Positions 1 through 5,296 of a DNA stretch of 6,094 nucleotides are shown piece by piece; the stretch's first letter is position 1, and every line of letters starts with the position of its first letter. The stretch is from SIG440 sp045645805 (GTDB lineage: Bacteria > Bacillota > Clostridia > Monoglobales > Monoglobaceae). Location: the NCBI GenBank assembly GCA_045645805.1, contig JAZRJL010000058.1:1-6094 (forward strand), written 5' to 3'. The notes below the pieces were generated by a model that saw only the letters and a program-made list of their open reading frames with translations, searched no databases and was not told where the DNA came from. A program made the translations under genes and the position numbers.

Positions 1-559
1 TGAGTGCCACACAAGCGGAATGGATGAAATTATTGCTTTAGCTTTAAATGAAAAATCTAAAAATCCTATTGTGATTTTAGAAAAAATGATGTCAATGGAC
101 TTTTGCCATATGCACGGCCCCGAGCATCATGTTATGGTGGGGGCTTCACTCATTACTGCATACAAAAACGCAGGCGGAGAGATTGATTTAACCTCTGCAC
201 TTTCTGAAATGCAAGCAAGAGGAAAGCAAGTTCCCGGCGGAGCGTGCGGATTTTGGGGTGCCTGCGGTGCAGGTATCAGCACAGGTATGTATATGTCGAT
301 TATAACTAAGTCAACACCTCTTGCAAAAGAGACCTGGGGACTTTCTAATCAAATGACAGGACAAGCACTTACTGCAATCGGTAAAAACGGCGGACCCCGT
401 TGTTGTAAGAGAGATTCTTATATAGCAATTCGTGAGGCAGTCGCTTTTACCGCAGAAAACCTCGGCATACATATGGAGCTTGACGAAATCAAGTGTTCAC
501 GCTCTAAACTGAACAATCAATGTATCGAAGAAAGGTGTCCTTTCCATGTCAAAAACTAA
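1..559 (+). CDS. DUF5714 domain protein, 5' end cut by window edge
   Basis: The reading frame is already open at base 2 (Glu-Cys-His-Thr-Ser-Gly before the Met at base 20). No ribosome site precedes that Met, so the true start lies upstream and the Met is probably internal. Numbering from it, the conserved core of DUF5714 is visible: HGPEHH at 32-37, PGGACGFWGACGAG at about 72-85, GGPRCCKR at 124-131, and a C-terminal Cys-rich end (C159, C168, C173, CPF). The leading Cys-His fits the N-terminal Cys-rich region I recall for this family. The family has no established biochemical function that I know. The many conserved Cys and His suggest metal or metalloid binding, which is inference. The last 14 nt overlap the arsenate reductase gene, implying translational coupling and a shared job, possibly in arsenic or metal stress. 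Confidence 0.85.
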   Translation, partial: ECHTSGMDEIIALALNEKSKNPIVILEKMMSMDFCHMHGPEHHVMVGASLITAYKNAGGEIDLTSALSEMQARGKQVPGGACGFWGACGAGISTGMYMSIITKSTPLAKETWGLSNQMTGQALTAIGKNGGPRCCKRDSYIAIREAVAFTAENLGIHMELDEIKCSRSKLNNQCIEERCPFHVKN

Positions 560-929
560 AATAGCATTTATTTGCGTACATAATTCCTGTAGAAGTCAAA
601 TAGCGGAGGCTTTTGGAAAAGCATATCTTTCGGACAAATACGATTGCTATTCTGCAGGAACAGAAACAAAGCCCGAGATAAATCAAGATGCCGTGCGAAT
701 TATGAAAGAGCATTTCGGTATAGATATGCAAGGACAGTATTCAAAGCTGATTTCGGATATTCCTGACCCTGATATTGTTATCACAATGGGATGCAATGTT
801 CATTGTCCCAATATTCCATGCAAAGAACACTACGATTGGGACCTTGATGATCCCACAGGAAAAAGCGATGAAGAATTTATCAAAACAGCGAATAAGATAA
901 AAGAGAAAATATTGGAATTACAGAGGTAG
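546..929 (+). CDS. arsC: ArsC-type arsenate reductase, low-molecular-weight phosphatase fold
   Basis: A 127-residue cytosolic protein of normal length for the family. Near the N-terminus it has the phosphatase P-loop C10-VHNSC-R16-S (CX5R), with the second Cys15 usual in thioredoxin-type ArsC. Family members reduce arsenate to arsenite through a covalent Cys-arsenate intermediate, then shuttle a disulfide to outer cysteines. Here the resolving region is TMGC83-NVH-C87-P-NIP-C92, followed by DWDLDDPTG. This resembles the TMGC..CP..P subgroup more than the staphylococcal C82/C89 arrangement, and C92 is extra. The electron donor (thioredoxin or a low-molecular-weight thiol) cannot be told from sequence. 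AAAGGTG at 531-537 lies 8 nt before the ATG, inside the end of the DUF5714 gene. No efflux pump or ArsR is in the window; they may lie to the left. A protein tyrosine phosphatase role is the alternative. Confidence 0.88.
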   Translation: MSKTKIAFICVHNSCRSQIAEAFGKAYLSDKYDCYSAGTETKPEINQDAVRIMKEHFGIDMQGQYSKLISDIPDPDIVITMGCNVHCPNIPCKEHYDWDLDDPTGKSDEEFIKTANKIKEKILELQR

Positions 930-937
930 TAAGGATA

Positions 938-1264
938 ATGCAAAATTGTAGAATTACCGTTATGAAAATGGCACGGTATGATGATTTGATAGAAAAATAT
1001 GAAAACCCAATTGAGCACACCTGCGATATGAGGCTCGGTCAGGAGTTTATTTCCGTTGGTGGAGAAAAGCCTGAAAATATGTGTGATTCGGCTTGGGAAA
1101 GTATGGAATACTTTGTGAAAGAACTTTCAAATGGTGGCGGAAATTTCTATGATGGCTGGATGAAAAACAAAAAGTCGGCTATGATTTCCTGCAATGACGG
1201 ATTCAGACCGGTCAGTTTTTACATAGAAGTTATAAATGAAGGAGAATATGTAAATGAAAAATAA
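938..1264 (+). CDS. TIGR04076 family small protein
   Basis: A 108-residue protein with the pattern I associate with TIGR04076: an N-terminal C-x-I-T-V strand (C4), GQEFIS at 34-39, a P-x-x-x-C-x-x-A-W stretch (C49, W53), a Gly-rich turn at 66-68, and C85-x-D-G-x-R-P-V-x-F near the end. The four cysteines C4, C29, C49 and C85 are spread through the chain and could bind a metal or form disulfides, which is inference. The family's function is unknown to me. The start is fixed by the family's typical opening (M-x-x-C-x-I-T-V) and by AGAGG at 922-926; it lies 8 nt after the arsC stop. The last 11 nt overlap the next gene. Position in the run implies co-expression with arsC. Confidence 0.75.
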   Translation: MQNCRITVMKMARYDDLIEKYENPIEHTCDMRLGQEFISVGGEKPENMCDSAWESMEYFVKELSNGGGNFYDGWMKNKKSAMISCNDGFRPVSFYIEVINEGEYVNEK

Positions 1265-1589
1265 AGGTAACATAATATTATCTGTTATCGGAGTAGTTTT
1301 AAGCATCGCTTTGCTTGTTGTAAGCACAATTCTTGCAGAAGAAAAATTTATAAATACTTCGACTGCAGTTGTTCTTATAGCGGTTTCGGTGGTTTTGGTT
1401 TGGATTGCGATTTCCTACGCCGTAAAGGTTGATTACGAAACAGGCGTTTATAAATGCAGAAAGTGCGGACACACATTCAAACCGACCTTTAGGGCATATG
1501 TTTGGGGTGCGCATACACTAACTACAAGACATCTTAAATGCCCCGAATGTAACGAAAAATCCTGGTGTACAAGAAAGAAGATGAAGTAA
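1254..1589 (+). CDS. two-helix membrane protein with C-terminal zinc ribbon
   Basis: A 111-residue protein. Two hydrophobic segments (about 6-28 and 37-57) are joined by a short polar loop. A C-terminal domain follows with C68-x2-C71 and C96-x2-C99, a spacing typical of a zinc ribbon, plus an additional C105. With both helices spanning the membrane the ribbon would be on the same side as the N-terminus, most simply the cytoplasm. I know similar proteins only as hypothetical proteins of Firmicutes; a function cannot be assigned. AAGGAGA at 1239-1245 lies 8 nt before the ATG, within the tail of the preceding gene, and the two genes overlap by 11 nt. The glycosyltransferase starts one base after this gene's stop. 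Confidence 0.8.
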   Translation: MKNKGNIILSVIGVVLSIALLVVSTILAEEKFINTSTAVVLIAVSVVLVWIAISYAVKVDYETGVYKCRKCGHTFKPTFRAYVWGAHTLTTRHLKCPECNEKSWCTRKKMK

Positions 1590-1590
1590 T

Positions 1591-2772
1591 ATGAGCAAAA
1601 TTGTTTTCTTCTGTATTCCTGCACACGGACACACGAACCCCACCTTGGGCGTTGTTAAGGAATTAGTTTCTCGCGGACATCAGGTGTGGTACTACTCATA
1701 TAACATTATGCGTGAAAAAATCGAGTCGGCAGGTGCAACATTTATATCCTGTGACGATTATGATATGGAGCAGAAACTTAGTGCCAAAGACTCTACCCGT
1801 GTGGGAAAAGATTTGGTGTTCTCTACAAAGATATTGGTAGATACCACACTCGCTCTTGATGACAAGGTTTGCAGGGAAATGACAGAACTTAAGCCTGATT
1901 GTATTGTGGCAGATTCCATGGCACTATGGGGAAAAGCGGTTGCACTGAAACTTGGCATTCCTTTTGTTTCTTCAACAACAACTTTTGCCTTTAATCAACA
2001 CTCGGCAAGGATTATGAAACAAGGTATCGGAGATTTGTTTAAGATGCTCTTTGCAATGCCAAAAACATCTAAACAAGTCAAACGGCTAAAGGATAAGGGG
2101 TATCCTGTTAATAATATTCTTGATATTATTGGCAATGATGATAACACCCACACGATTGTCTATACTTCTCCCGAATTTCAACCATGTTCAGAAACTTTTT
2201 CGGGAAAGTACGCATTTGTCGGGCCCTCGATTCGTCCTACAACTGAGGAAATAGAGAAAAAGAGGGATAAATTGATTTATATATCTATGGGAACTGTCAA
2301 TAATGACATGATGCCTTTTTACAAATCTTGTATATCTGCCTTGACAAAAACAGATTATCAAGTGATAATGTCTGTTGGCAATTTGGTGTCAATCGAGGAC
2401 TTTGGAAGACTCCCTGAAAATATATCGGTTTATTCACATGTTGACCAGATTGCAGTTCTAAAAAAAGCGGATGTCTTTGTATCACACTGCGGAATGAACA
2501 GCGTCAGTGAAAGTTTATATTTTGAAGTTCCACTCGTTATGCTACCACAAACATCAGAGCAAAAAGGTGTTGCTGAGAGAGTATCTCAACTTGGTGCGGG
2601 TATAAAACTTGATAAACCGGATGCTACTTCGATTTTGAACGCAATAAATAAAATTTCAAGTGTTGACACCTACAAGAATAACGCCAAGAAGATTGCTGAT
2701 GGTTTTAAAAACTCTTCGGGTGCAAAAGGTGCGGCAGACAAAATCATACAGGTTTGTAATGGTTCTGTTTAG
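1591..2772 (+). CDS. GT1 glycosyltransferase, macrolide (MGT) type
   Basis: A 393-residue protein of full length for the MGT/YjiC-like GT1 family, which transfers a sugar from a nucleotide sugar (commonly UDP-glucose) to hydroxyls of macrolides, phenolics or other small acceptors. The N-terminal acceptor domain opens with PAHGHTNP at 10-17; His14 of GHxxP occupies the usual catalytic-base position. The C-terminal donor domain starts near ISMGT (231-235) and carries the nucleotide-sugar signature H299-C-G-M-N-S-x-x-E307 followed by PLVMLPQ and E323-Q324. There is no signal peptide or membrane segment, so it should be cytosolic. It starts 1 nt after the previous stop with only a weak purine-rich site (AGAAAGAAGATGAAG), so it probably depends on translational coupling. 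The acceptor is unknown: drug or xenobiotic inactivation is plausible, glycolipid synthesis is the main alternative. Confidence 0.88.
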   Translation: MSKIVFFCIPAHGHTNPTLGVVKELVSRGHQVWYYSYNIMREKIESAGATFISCDDYDMEQKLSAKDSTRVGKDLVFSTKILVDTTLALDDKVCREMTELKPDCIVADSMALWGKAVALKLGIPFVSSTTTFAFNQHSARIMKQGIGDLFKMLFAMPKTSKQVKRLKDKGYPVNNILDIIGNDDNTHTIVYTSPEFQPCSETFSGKYAFVGPSIRPTTEEIEKKRDKLIYISMGTVNNDMMPFYKSCISALTKTDYQVIMSVGNLVSIEDFGRLPENISVYSHVDQIAVLKKADVFVSHCGMNSVSESLYFEVPLVMLPQTSEQKGVAERVSQLGAGIKLDKPDATSILNAINKISSVDTYKNNAKKIADGFKNSSGAKGAADKIIQVCNGSV

Positions 2773-2822
2773 AAGAGATGTATTTAGAGAAAGGAAAATA
2801 AGAATTTGTTGGAGGGAATTGT

Positions 2823-2990
2823 ATGAAAAAGGTGTTTCAAGTAATTTGCTGTGCTAGTGGTGCTGGAATGATTGGCTTTTTTGCTAATCAGTTAAATACT
2901 GTAATAGGGTGTGTATTTTTCACCCTTGGTGTTGCTTTGCTTGTCGGTTCAATCATTCTGGTTTCCAAACAAGATAAAGATAATAAATAA
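2823..2990 (+). CDS. 55-residue hydrophobic membrane protein
   Basis: A short gene supported by a strong ribosome site, GGAGG at 2811-2815, 7 nt before ATG. The product begins MKKVFQVICC and ends in the charged tail SKQDKDNK. It has two hydrophobic stretches (about 4-21 and 26-48) broken by a short polar NQLNT segment, with Lys at both ends, consistent with a small two-helix hairpin whose ends face the cytoplasm. No family is recognised. It lies 50 bp after the glycosyltransferase with no promoter or terminator between, and its stop is 13 bp before an intrinsic terminator, so it is the last gene of the left transcription unit. An alternative frame across 2660-2857 is only a shadow of the glycosyltransferase. 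Confidence 0.7.
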   Translation: MKKVFQVICCASGAGMIGFFANQLNTVIGCVFFTLGVALLVGSIILVSKQDKDNK

Positions 2991-3003
2991 ATCCCAATTT
3001 GAC

Positions 3004-3036
3004 AAAGGTGTGGCTTCGGTCACATCTTTTGTTTTT
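3004..3036 (+). terminator. intrinsic terminator with UUCG tetraloop
   Basis: An 11-bp stem pairs 3004-3014 with 3019-3029, with two G-U pairs, closed by C-G around a TTCG tetraloop at 3015-3018. The 3' arm runs into TTTTGTTTTT. This is a textbook Rho-independent terminator. It ends the six-gene unit and insulates it from the strong promoter that starts just 20 bp downstream. Confidence 0.9.
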
Positions 3037-3040
3037 GTAA

Positions 3041-3060
3041 AAATGTAAAATATACTTGAC
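3041..3060 (+). promoter_or_regulatory. candidate operator 1, over the -35 box
   Basis: AAATGTAAAATATACTTGAC matches the 20-bp sequence at 3087-3106 at 17 of 20 positions. Its inner 16 bp are an imperfect palindrome (arms GTAAAA and CTTGAC around TATA), and its right end shares bases with the -35 hexamer. A protein bound here would hinder polymerase. The likely binder is the XRE regulator encoded just downstream (inference). Confidence 0.55.
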
Positions 3061-3084
3061 ATTTTTCTTTGTATGGTATATAAT
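3056..3084 (+). promoter_or_regulatory. strong sigma-A type promoter
   Basis: Consensus TTGACA at 3056-3061 and consensus TATAAT at 3079-3084 are separated by the ideal 17 bp. Transcription should start near 3090-3092, giving a leader of about 35 nt before the XRE gene. Such an unregulated promoter would be very strong, which makes the flanking operator-like repeats meaningful. Confidence 0.9.
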
Positions 3085-3086
3085 AA

Positions 3087-3106
3087 AAATGTAAAGTATG
3101 CTTTAC
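3087..3106 (+). promoter_or_regulatory. candidate operator 2, over the transcription start
   Basis: This is the second copy of the 20-bp repeat. Its core GTAAAG-TATG-CTTTAC at 3091-3106 has perfect 6-bp inverted arms with a 4-bp spacer, the size expected for a dimeric XRE/Cro-type repressor. It covers the expected transcription start. It is centred 46 bp from operator 1, so a looped or cooperative complex is possible. Confidence 0.65.
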
Positions 3107-3113
3107 TGTATGC

Positions 3114-3122
3114 GGAGGTGAT
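3114..3122 (+). promoter_or_regulatory. Shine-Dalgarno site deciding a TTG start
   Basis: GGAGGTGAT is a 9-nt perfect complement to the 16S rRNA tail. GGAGG ends 7 nt before TTG at 3126 and no ATG in that frame lies near, so the XRE gene is read from TTG. The extended pairing may compensate for the weak start codon. Confidence 0.85.
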
Positions 3123-3125
3123 TTC

Positions 3126-3323
3126 TTGAATAATAAAATACGAGAATACCGAAAAGAAAGAAAATTAACACAGGATGATTTGGCGAAAGCAGTTGATGTT
3201 ACAAGGCAGACCATTATCTCGCTTGAAAATGGGAAGTATATAGCTTCACTTCAGCTTGCTTTCAAGTTGGCAAAATACTTTGAAGCAAAAATCGAAGATT
3301 TATTTATTTTTGAGGAGGATTAA
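3126..3323 (+). CDS. small XRE-family transcriptional regulator
   Basis: A 65-residue protein consisting of little more than a Cro/C1-type helix-turn-helix. Helix 2 is about TQDDLAKAVDV (15-25) and the recognition helix about TRQTIISLENGKY (26-38), followed by LAKYFEAKIEDLF, the usual closing helix of this short class. It should bind DNA as a dimer and, from its place just behind two palindromic repeats that overlap its own promoter, probably represses itself and the membrane gene that follows. The start is TTG. Its last bases carry the ribosome site (GGAGG 3314-3318) for the next gene, only 1 nt downstream of the stop. The effector, if any, would have to be sensed by the partner membrane protein or through protein level, since there is no separate sensor domain. 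Confidence 0.9.
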   Translation: MNNKIREYRKERKLTQDDLAKAVDVTRQTIISLENGKYIASLQLAFKLAKYFEAKIEDLFIFEED

Positions 3324-3324
3324 A

Positions 3325-3741
3325 ATGGATTACAAAAAGAAACTTAAACAAAGATTACATTATGGTGTTATATGCATTGTGCTTGGTGTAATAATGATCA
3401 TCGGAGTAACTGCGACTAAATCTGAAAATGAATATATTTCCGCTTTCGGTTTTGCGGTAGCAATGGTAGGCGTAGCACGCATTATACAATATTTGAAAAT
3501 CACAAAGAATGAGGATAGTATTAAAAAGCAAAAAATCAACGAAACTGATGAAAGAAATCTATCAATTATTCAAAAAGCAAAAAGTGCAACATTTTCTATA
3601 TATCTTTTAATCAGTTGCGCAGTAGTGATAGTTACAGCACTAATTGATATGCCCGATGTTGCAAAATGGATTGGATACTCTCAATTTGTTCTTGTAATTA
3701 TTTATTGGATTTGCTACTGGGTCATTAGGAAAAAATCATAA
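3325..3741 (+). CDS. four-helix membrane protein paired with XRE regulator
   Basis: A 138-residue protein with four predicted membrane helices (about 12-29, 38-56, 88-107, 113-134). The central cytoplasmic loop holds the motif E-T-D-E-R-N-x-x-I-x-x-K-A (73-85), seen in DUF2178/DUF3796-like membrane proteins that often sit beside short XRE regulators; the exact family assignment is from memory. The start is set by GGAGG at 3314-3318, 6 nt before ATG 3325. The frame is open further left, to a Met at 3256, but that extension runs through the XRE gene in another frame and is rejected. Co-transcription from the 3056 promoter is very likely. The function is unknown; a membrane partner that modulates the regulator is one inference. 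Confidence 0.8.
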   Translation: MDYKKKLKQRLHYGVICIVLGVIMIIGVTATKSENEYISAFGFAVAMVGVARIIQYLKITKNEDSIKKQKINETDERNLSIIQKAKSATFSIYLLISCAVVIVTALIDMPDVAKWIGYSQFVLVIIYWICYWVIRKKS

Positions 3742-3806
3742 TTAATTTTTGTAAAAGGAAAACATGAATTTATTATGATTCTGTTGTTTTGGAAAGAGAG
3801 ATTATT

Positions 3807-4478
3807 ATGACAATAAAACTATTCATACAGGCAATAACTAAAATATTTTCCGGAATGGCTTTGATTGGGCTGTTGATATTTGTGCCTGCCGGTACGCTTT
3901 CTTTCTTTAATGGTTGGGTGCTTATGGGAATTTTGTTTGTTCCGATGTTTTTCGCAGGGATTGTAATGATGTTTAGAAATCCTGAATTGCTAAAAAAGCG
4001 ACTTAATGCAAAAGAAAAACAGTCAAAGCAGAAAGTGGTTGTAATTCTAAGCGGAATTATGTTTTTGGCGGGGTTTATTGTTGCCGGACTAGGAGTTCGA
4101 TTTCAGTGGTATTCCTTGCCAAAAGGAGTAGTGTTTGGTGCAACAGCCATGTTTTTGCTTGCATATCTCTTATATGCAGAGGTAATCAGAGAAAATGCAT
4201 ATCTCAGTCGCATTATTGAAGTACAAGAGGGGCAAAAAGTGATTGATACAGGATTATACAGCATTGTAAGACATCCAATGTATAGTGCAACACTCTTTTT
4301 GTTTTTGTCTATACCGCTTGTATTGGGTTCAATATATTCATTTTTGATTTTTCTTAGCTATCCTTTTATCATCGCTATGAGAATTAAGAGTGAAGAAGAA
4401 TTTCTTGAAAAGGAACTGGATGGCTATCGTGAGTATAAGCAAAAAGTCAAATATCGTTTGATACCTTTTGTTTGGTAA
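3807..4478 (+). CDS. isoprenylcysteine carboxyl methyltransferase-like membrane enzyme
   Basis: A 223-residue integral membrane protein with about five hydrophobic segments (16-33, 37-56, 77-97, 107-125, 162-191). The C-terminal half has the ICMT/PEMT-family signature: G149-L-Y-S-I-V-R-H-P-M-Y159 and then E196-E-E-F..L..GY207..Y210 and a closing RLIP..W. In the family these form the S-adenosylmethionine and substrate site. Bacterial members are mostly uncharacterised methyltransferases of small lipophilic or lipid substrates, so the substrate is unknown. I chose ATG 3807, with the purine-rich GGAAAGAGAG just upstream. A TTG at 3789 would add six residues but has no good ribosome site. It lies 65 bp after the four-helix protein gene with no terminator between, so it may share the 3056 promoter. 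Confidence 0.85.
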   Translation: MTIKLFIQAITKIFSGMALIGLLIFVPAGTLSFFNGWVLMGILFVPMFFAGIVMMFRNPELLKKRLNAKEKQSKQKVVVILSGIMFLAGFIVAGLGVRFQWYSLPKGVVFGATAMFLLAYLLYAEVIRENAYLSRIIEVQEGQKVIDTGLYSIVRHPMYSATLFLFLSIPLVLGSIYSFLIFLSYPFIIAMRIKSEEEFLEKELDGYREYKQKVKYRLIPFVW

Positions 4479-4502
4479 TATTGAATGTGTACGGATAGTG
4501 GA

Positions 4503-4531
4503 TTGTTCATTTCATATTATTGTTTTATACT
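4503..4531 (+). promoter_or_regulatory. possible sigma-A promoter for the HTH-desulfoferrodoxin gene
   Basis: TTGTTC at 4503-4508 and TATACT at 4526-4531 are 17 bp apart in the 75-bp gap before the gene. The -10 box matches consensus at 5 of 6 positions but the -35 box only at 3 of 6, so this is weak or activator-dependent at best. No clear palindrome is seen around it. Confidence 0.35.
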
Positions 4532-4553
4532 TAAATTGTGGAGGTAAAGAAAA

Positions 4554-5156
4554 ATGAATTTAAGTAAAAACGGAAAACTCCTTTGCGATTTAAGAAAAGC
4601 CAAAGGAATGACACAAAAAGAGGTTGCCGAAAAACTTGGTATTGTACCGAAAACAGTTTCAAAGTGGGAGACGGGACACGGATTTCCTGATGTATCAACA
4701 GTATCAGCTTTGGCTGATATACTTGGTGTGAGTGAGAAAACCATTCTGTCAGGCGACCTGGAGCAGAATTTGGAGAGTGCCAATAATATGAAAAGAACAA
4801 AATTTTATGTGTGCCCATGCTGTGGAAGTTTTATGCAAGGAACAGGAAACAGTCAGGTTGTGTGTTGCGGAAAACAGCTTGAAGCTTTAACGGCAGTTTT
4901 GGCAGACGATGAGCACACAATCAGTATTTCTGAAATTGAGGATGACTATTTCATTGAATTTAACCACGAAATGACAAAGGAGCATTATATAAGCTTTGTG
5001 TCATATGTAAGGTTTGATAGGGTGCTTACGATAAAACTATATCCTGAGCAAGACTGCACAGTGCGTTTTCCCAAAATGTACGGCGGTAAGATTTATTTTT
5101 ATTGTAGAAAACATGGTTTATTTGAATATCAGATGAAATCACGCCGAAAGGCTTGA
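4554..5156 (+). CDS. XRE DNA-binding domain fused to desulfoferrodoxin-like domain
   Basis: A 200-residue protein. Residues 9-62 form a Cro/C1 helix-turn-helix (helix 2 TQKEVAEKLGI 20-30, recognition helix VPKTVSKWETG 31-41). Residues 84-191 match desulfoferrodoxin. C87-x2-C90 and C104-C105 reproduce the desulforedoxin-like Fe(Cys)4 centre I. H121, H138, H144, C184 and H187 reproduce the spacing of the Fe(His)4Cys superoxide-reductase centre II (HEMTKEHY and C-x-x-HG are clear). The EKH motif of true superoxide reductases reads D119-E120-H121 here, so the catalytic Lys is lost. The simplest reading is a cytosolic one-component regulator sensing superoxide, redox state or iron through the iron site; this is inference. 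GGAGGT at 4540-4545 lies 8 nt before ATG. Its target could be itself, the next gene or genes elsewhere. Confidence 0.85.
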   Translation: MNLSKNGKLLCDLRKAKGMTQKEVAEKLGIVPKTVSKWETGHGFPDVSTVSALADILGVSEKTILSGDLEQNLESANNMKRTKFYVCPCCGSFMQGTGNSQVVCCGKQLEALTAVLADDEHTISISEIEDDYFIEFNHEMTKEHYISFVSYVRFDRVLTIKLYPEQDCTVRFPKMYGGKIYFYCRKHGLFEYQMKSRRKA

Positions 5157-5207
5157 TTATATATTTTATTTTAAGGAGAATTGCTGTTTGAAGAAAAACA
5201 ACACCTT

Positions 5208-5258
5208 GGATATTGTGGCATAGCCGGAGGCTGTGTAAAAATATCCGCACAAGCCTCC
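5208..5258 (+). promoter_or_regulatory. structured leader RNA before the GNAT gene
   Basis: The 140-bp gap between the regulator and the GNAT gene contains a strong hairpin: GGAGGCT (5226-5232) with AGCCTCC (5252-5258), extended by GTG/CAC with one bulged A, around a 10-nt loop. The loop's AATATCC (5240-5246) is a perfect complement of GGATATT at 5208-5214, so a crossing stem, either a pseudoknot or an alternative fold, is possible. A ribosome-site-like AAGGAGA (5173-5179) and an 11-codon TTG frame (5188-5223) precede it. There is no U-tract, so it is not a terminator. Function and class are unknown. Confidence 0.45.
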
Positions 5259-5296
5259 CAACATTGCAGTCAACAATTATCAGGAGGAGAAAAATA

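Noticed and set aside
2660..2857. 65-codon frame overlapping the glycosyltransferase end.
   Set aside because: It is a shadow in another frame, rich in Arg/Thr, with no ribosome site, and it also overlaps the better supported small membrane gene.
2999..3027. TTGACA at 2999-3004 as a promoter -35 box.
   Set aside because: No -10 box lies at a suitable distance; the bases belong to the foot of the terminator.
3256..3324. N-terminal extension of the four-helix membrane protein from Met at 3256.
   Set aside because: It lies inside the XRE gene in another frame and has no ribosome site. GGAGG at 3314-3318 points to ATG 3325.
3734..3780. 9-bp inverted repeat as a terminator after the four-helix protein gene.
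   Set aside because: The stem is AT-rich with a 29-nt loop and no U-tract after it.
4517..4818. Two overlapping minus-strand frames opposite the HTH-desulfoferrodoxin gene.
   Set aside because: They lie antisense to a gene with clear domain homology, have no family features and no ribosome sites.
5226..5275. The hairpin before the GNAT gene as an integron attC site.
   Set aside because: The paired core sites expected of attC (RYYYAAC and GTTRRRY) are not present, and no integrase is seen.
5213..5296. N-terminal extension of the GNAT protein from TTG at 5213.
   Set aside because: The extension is Arg-rich and non-homologous, runs through a hairpin, and the strong GGAGG at 5283 serves ATG 5297.
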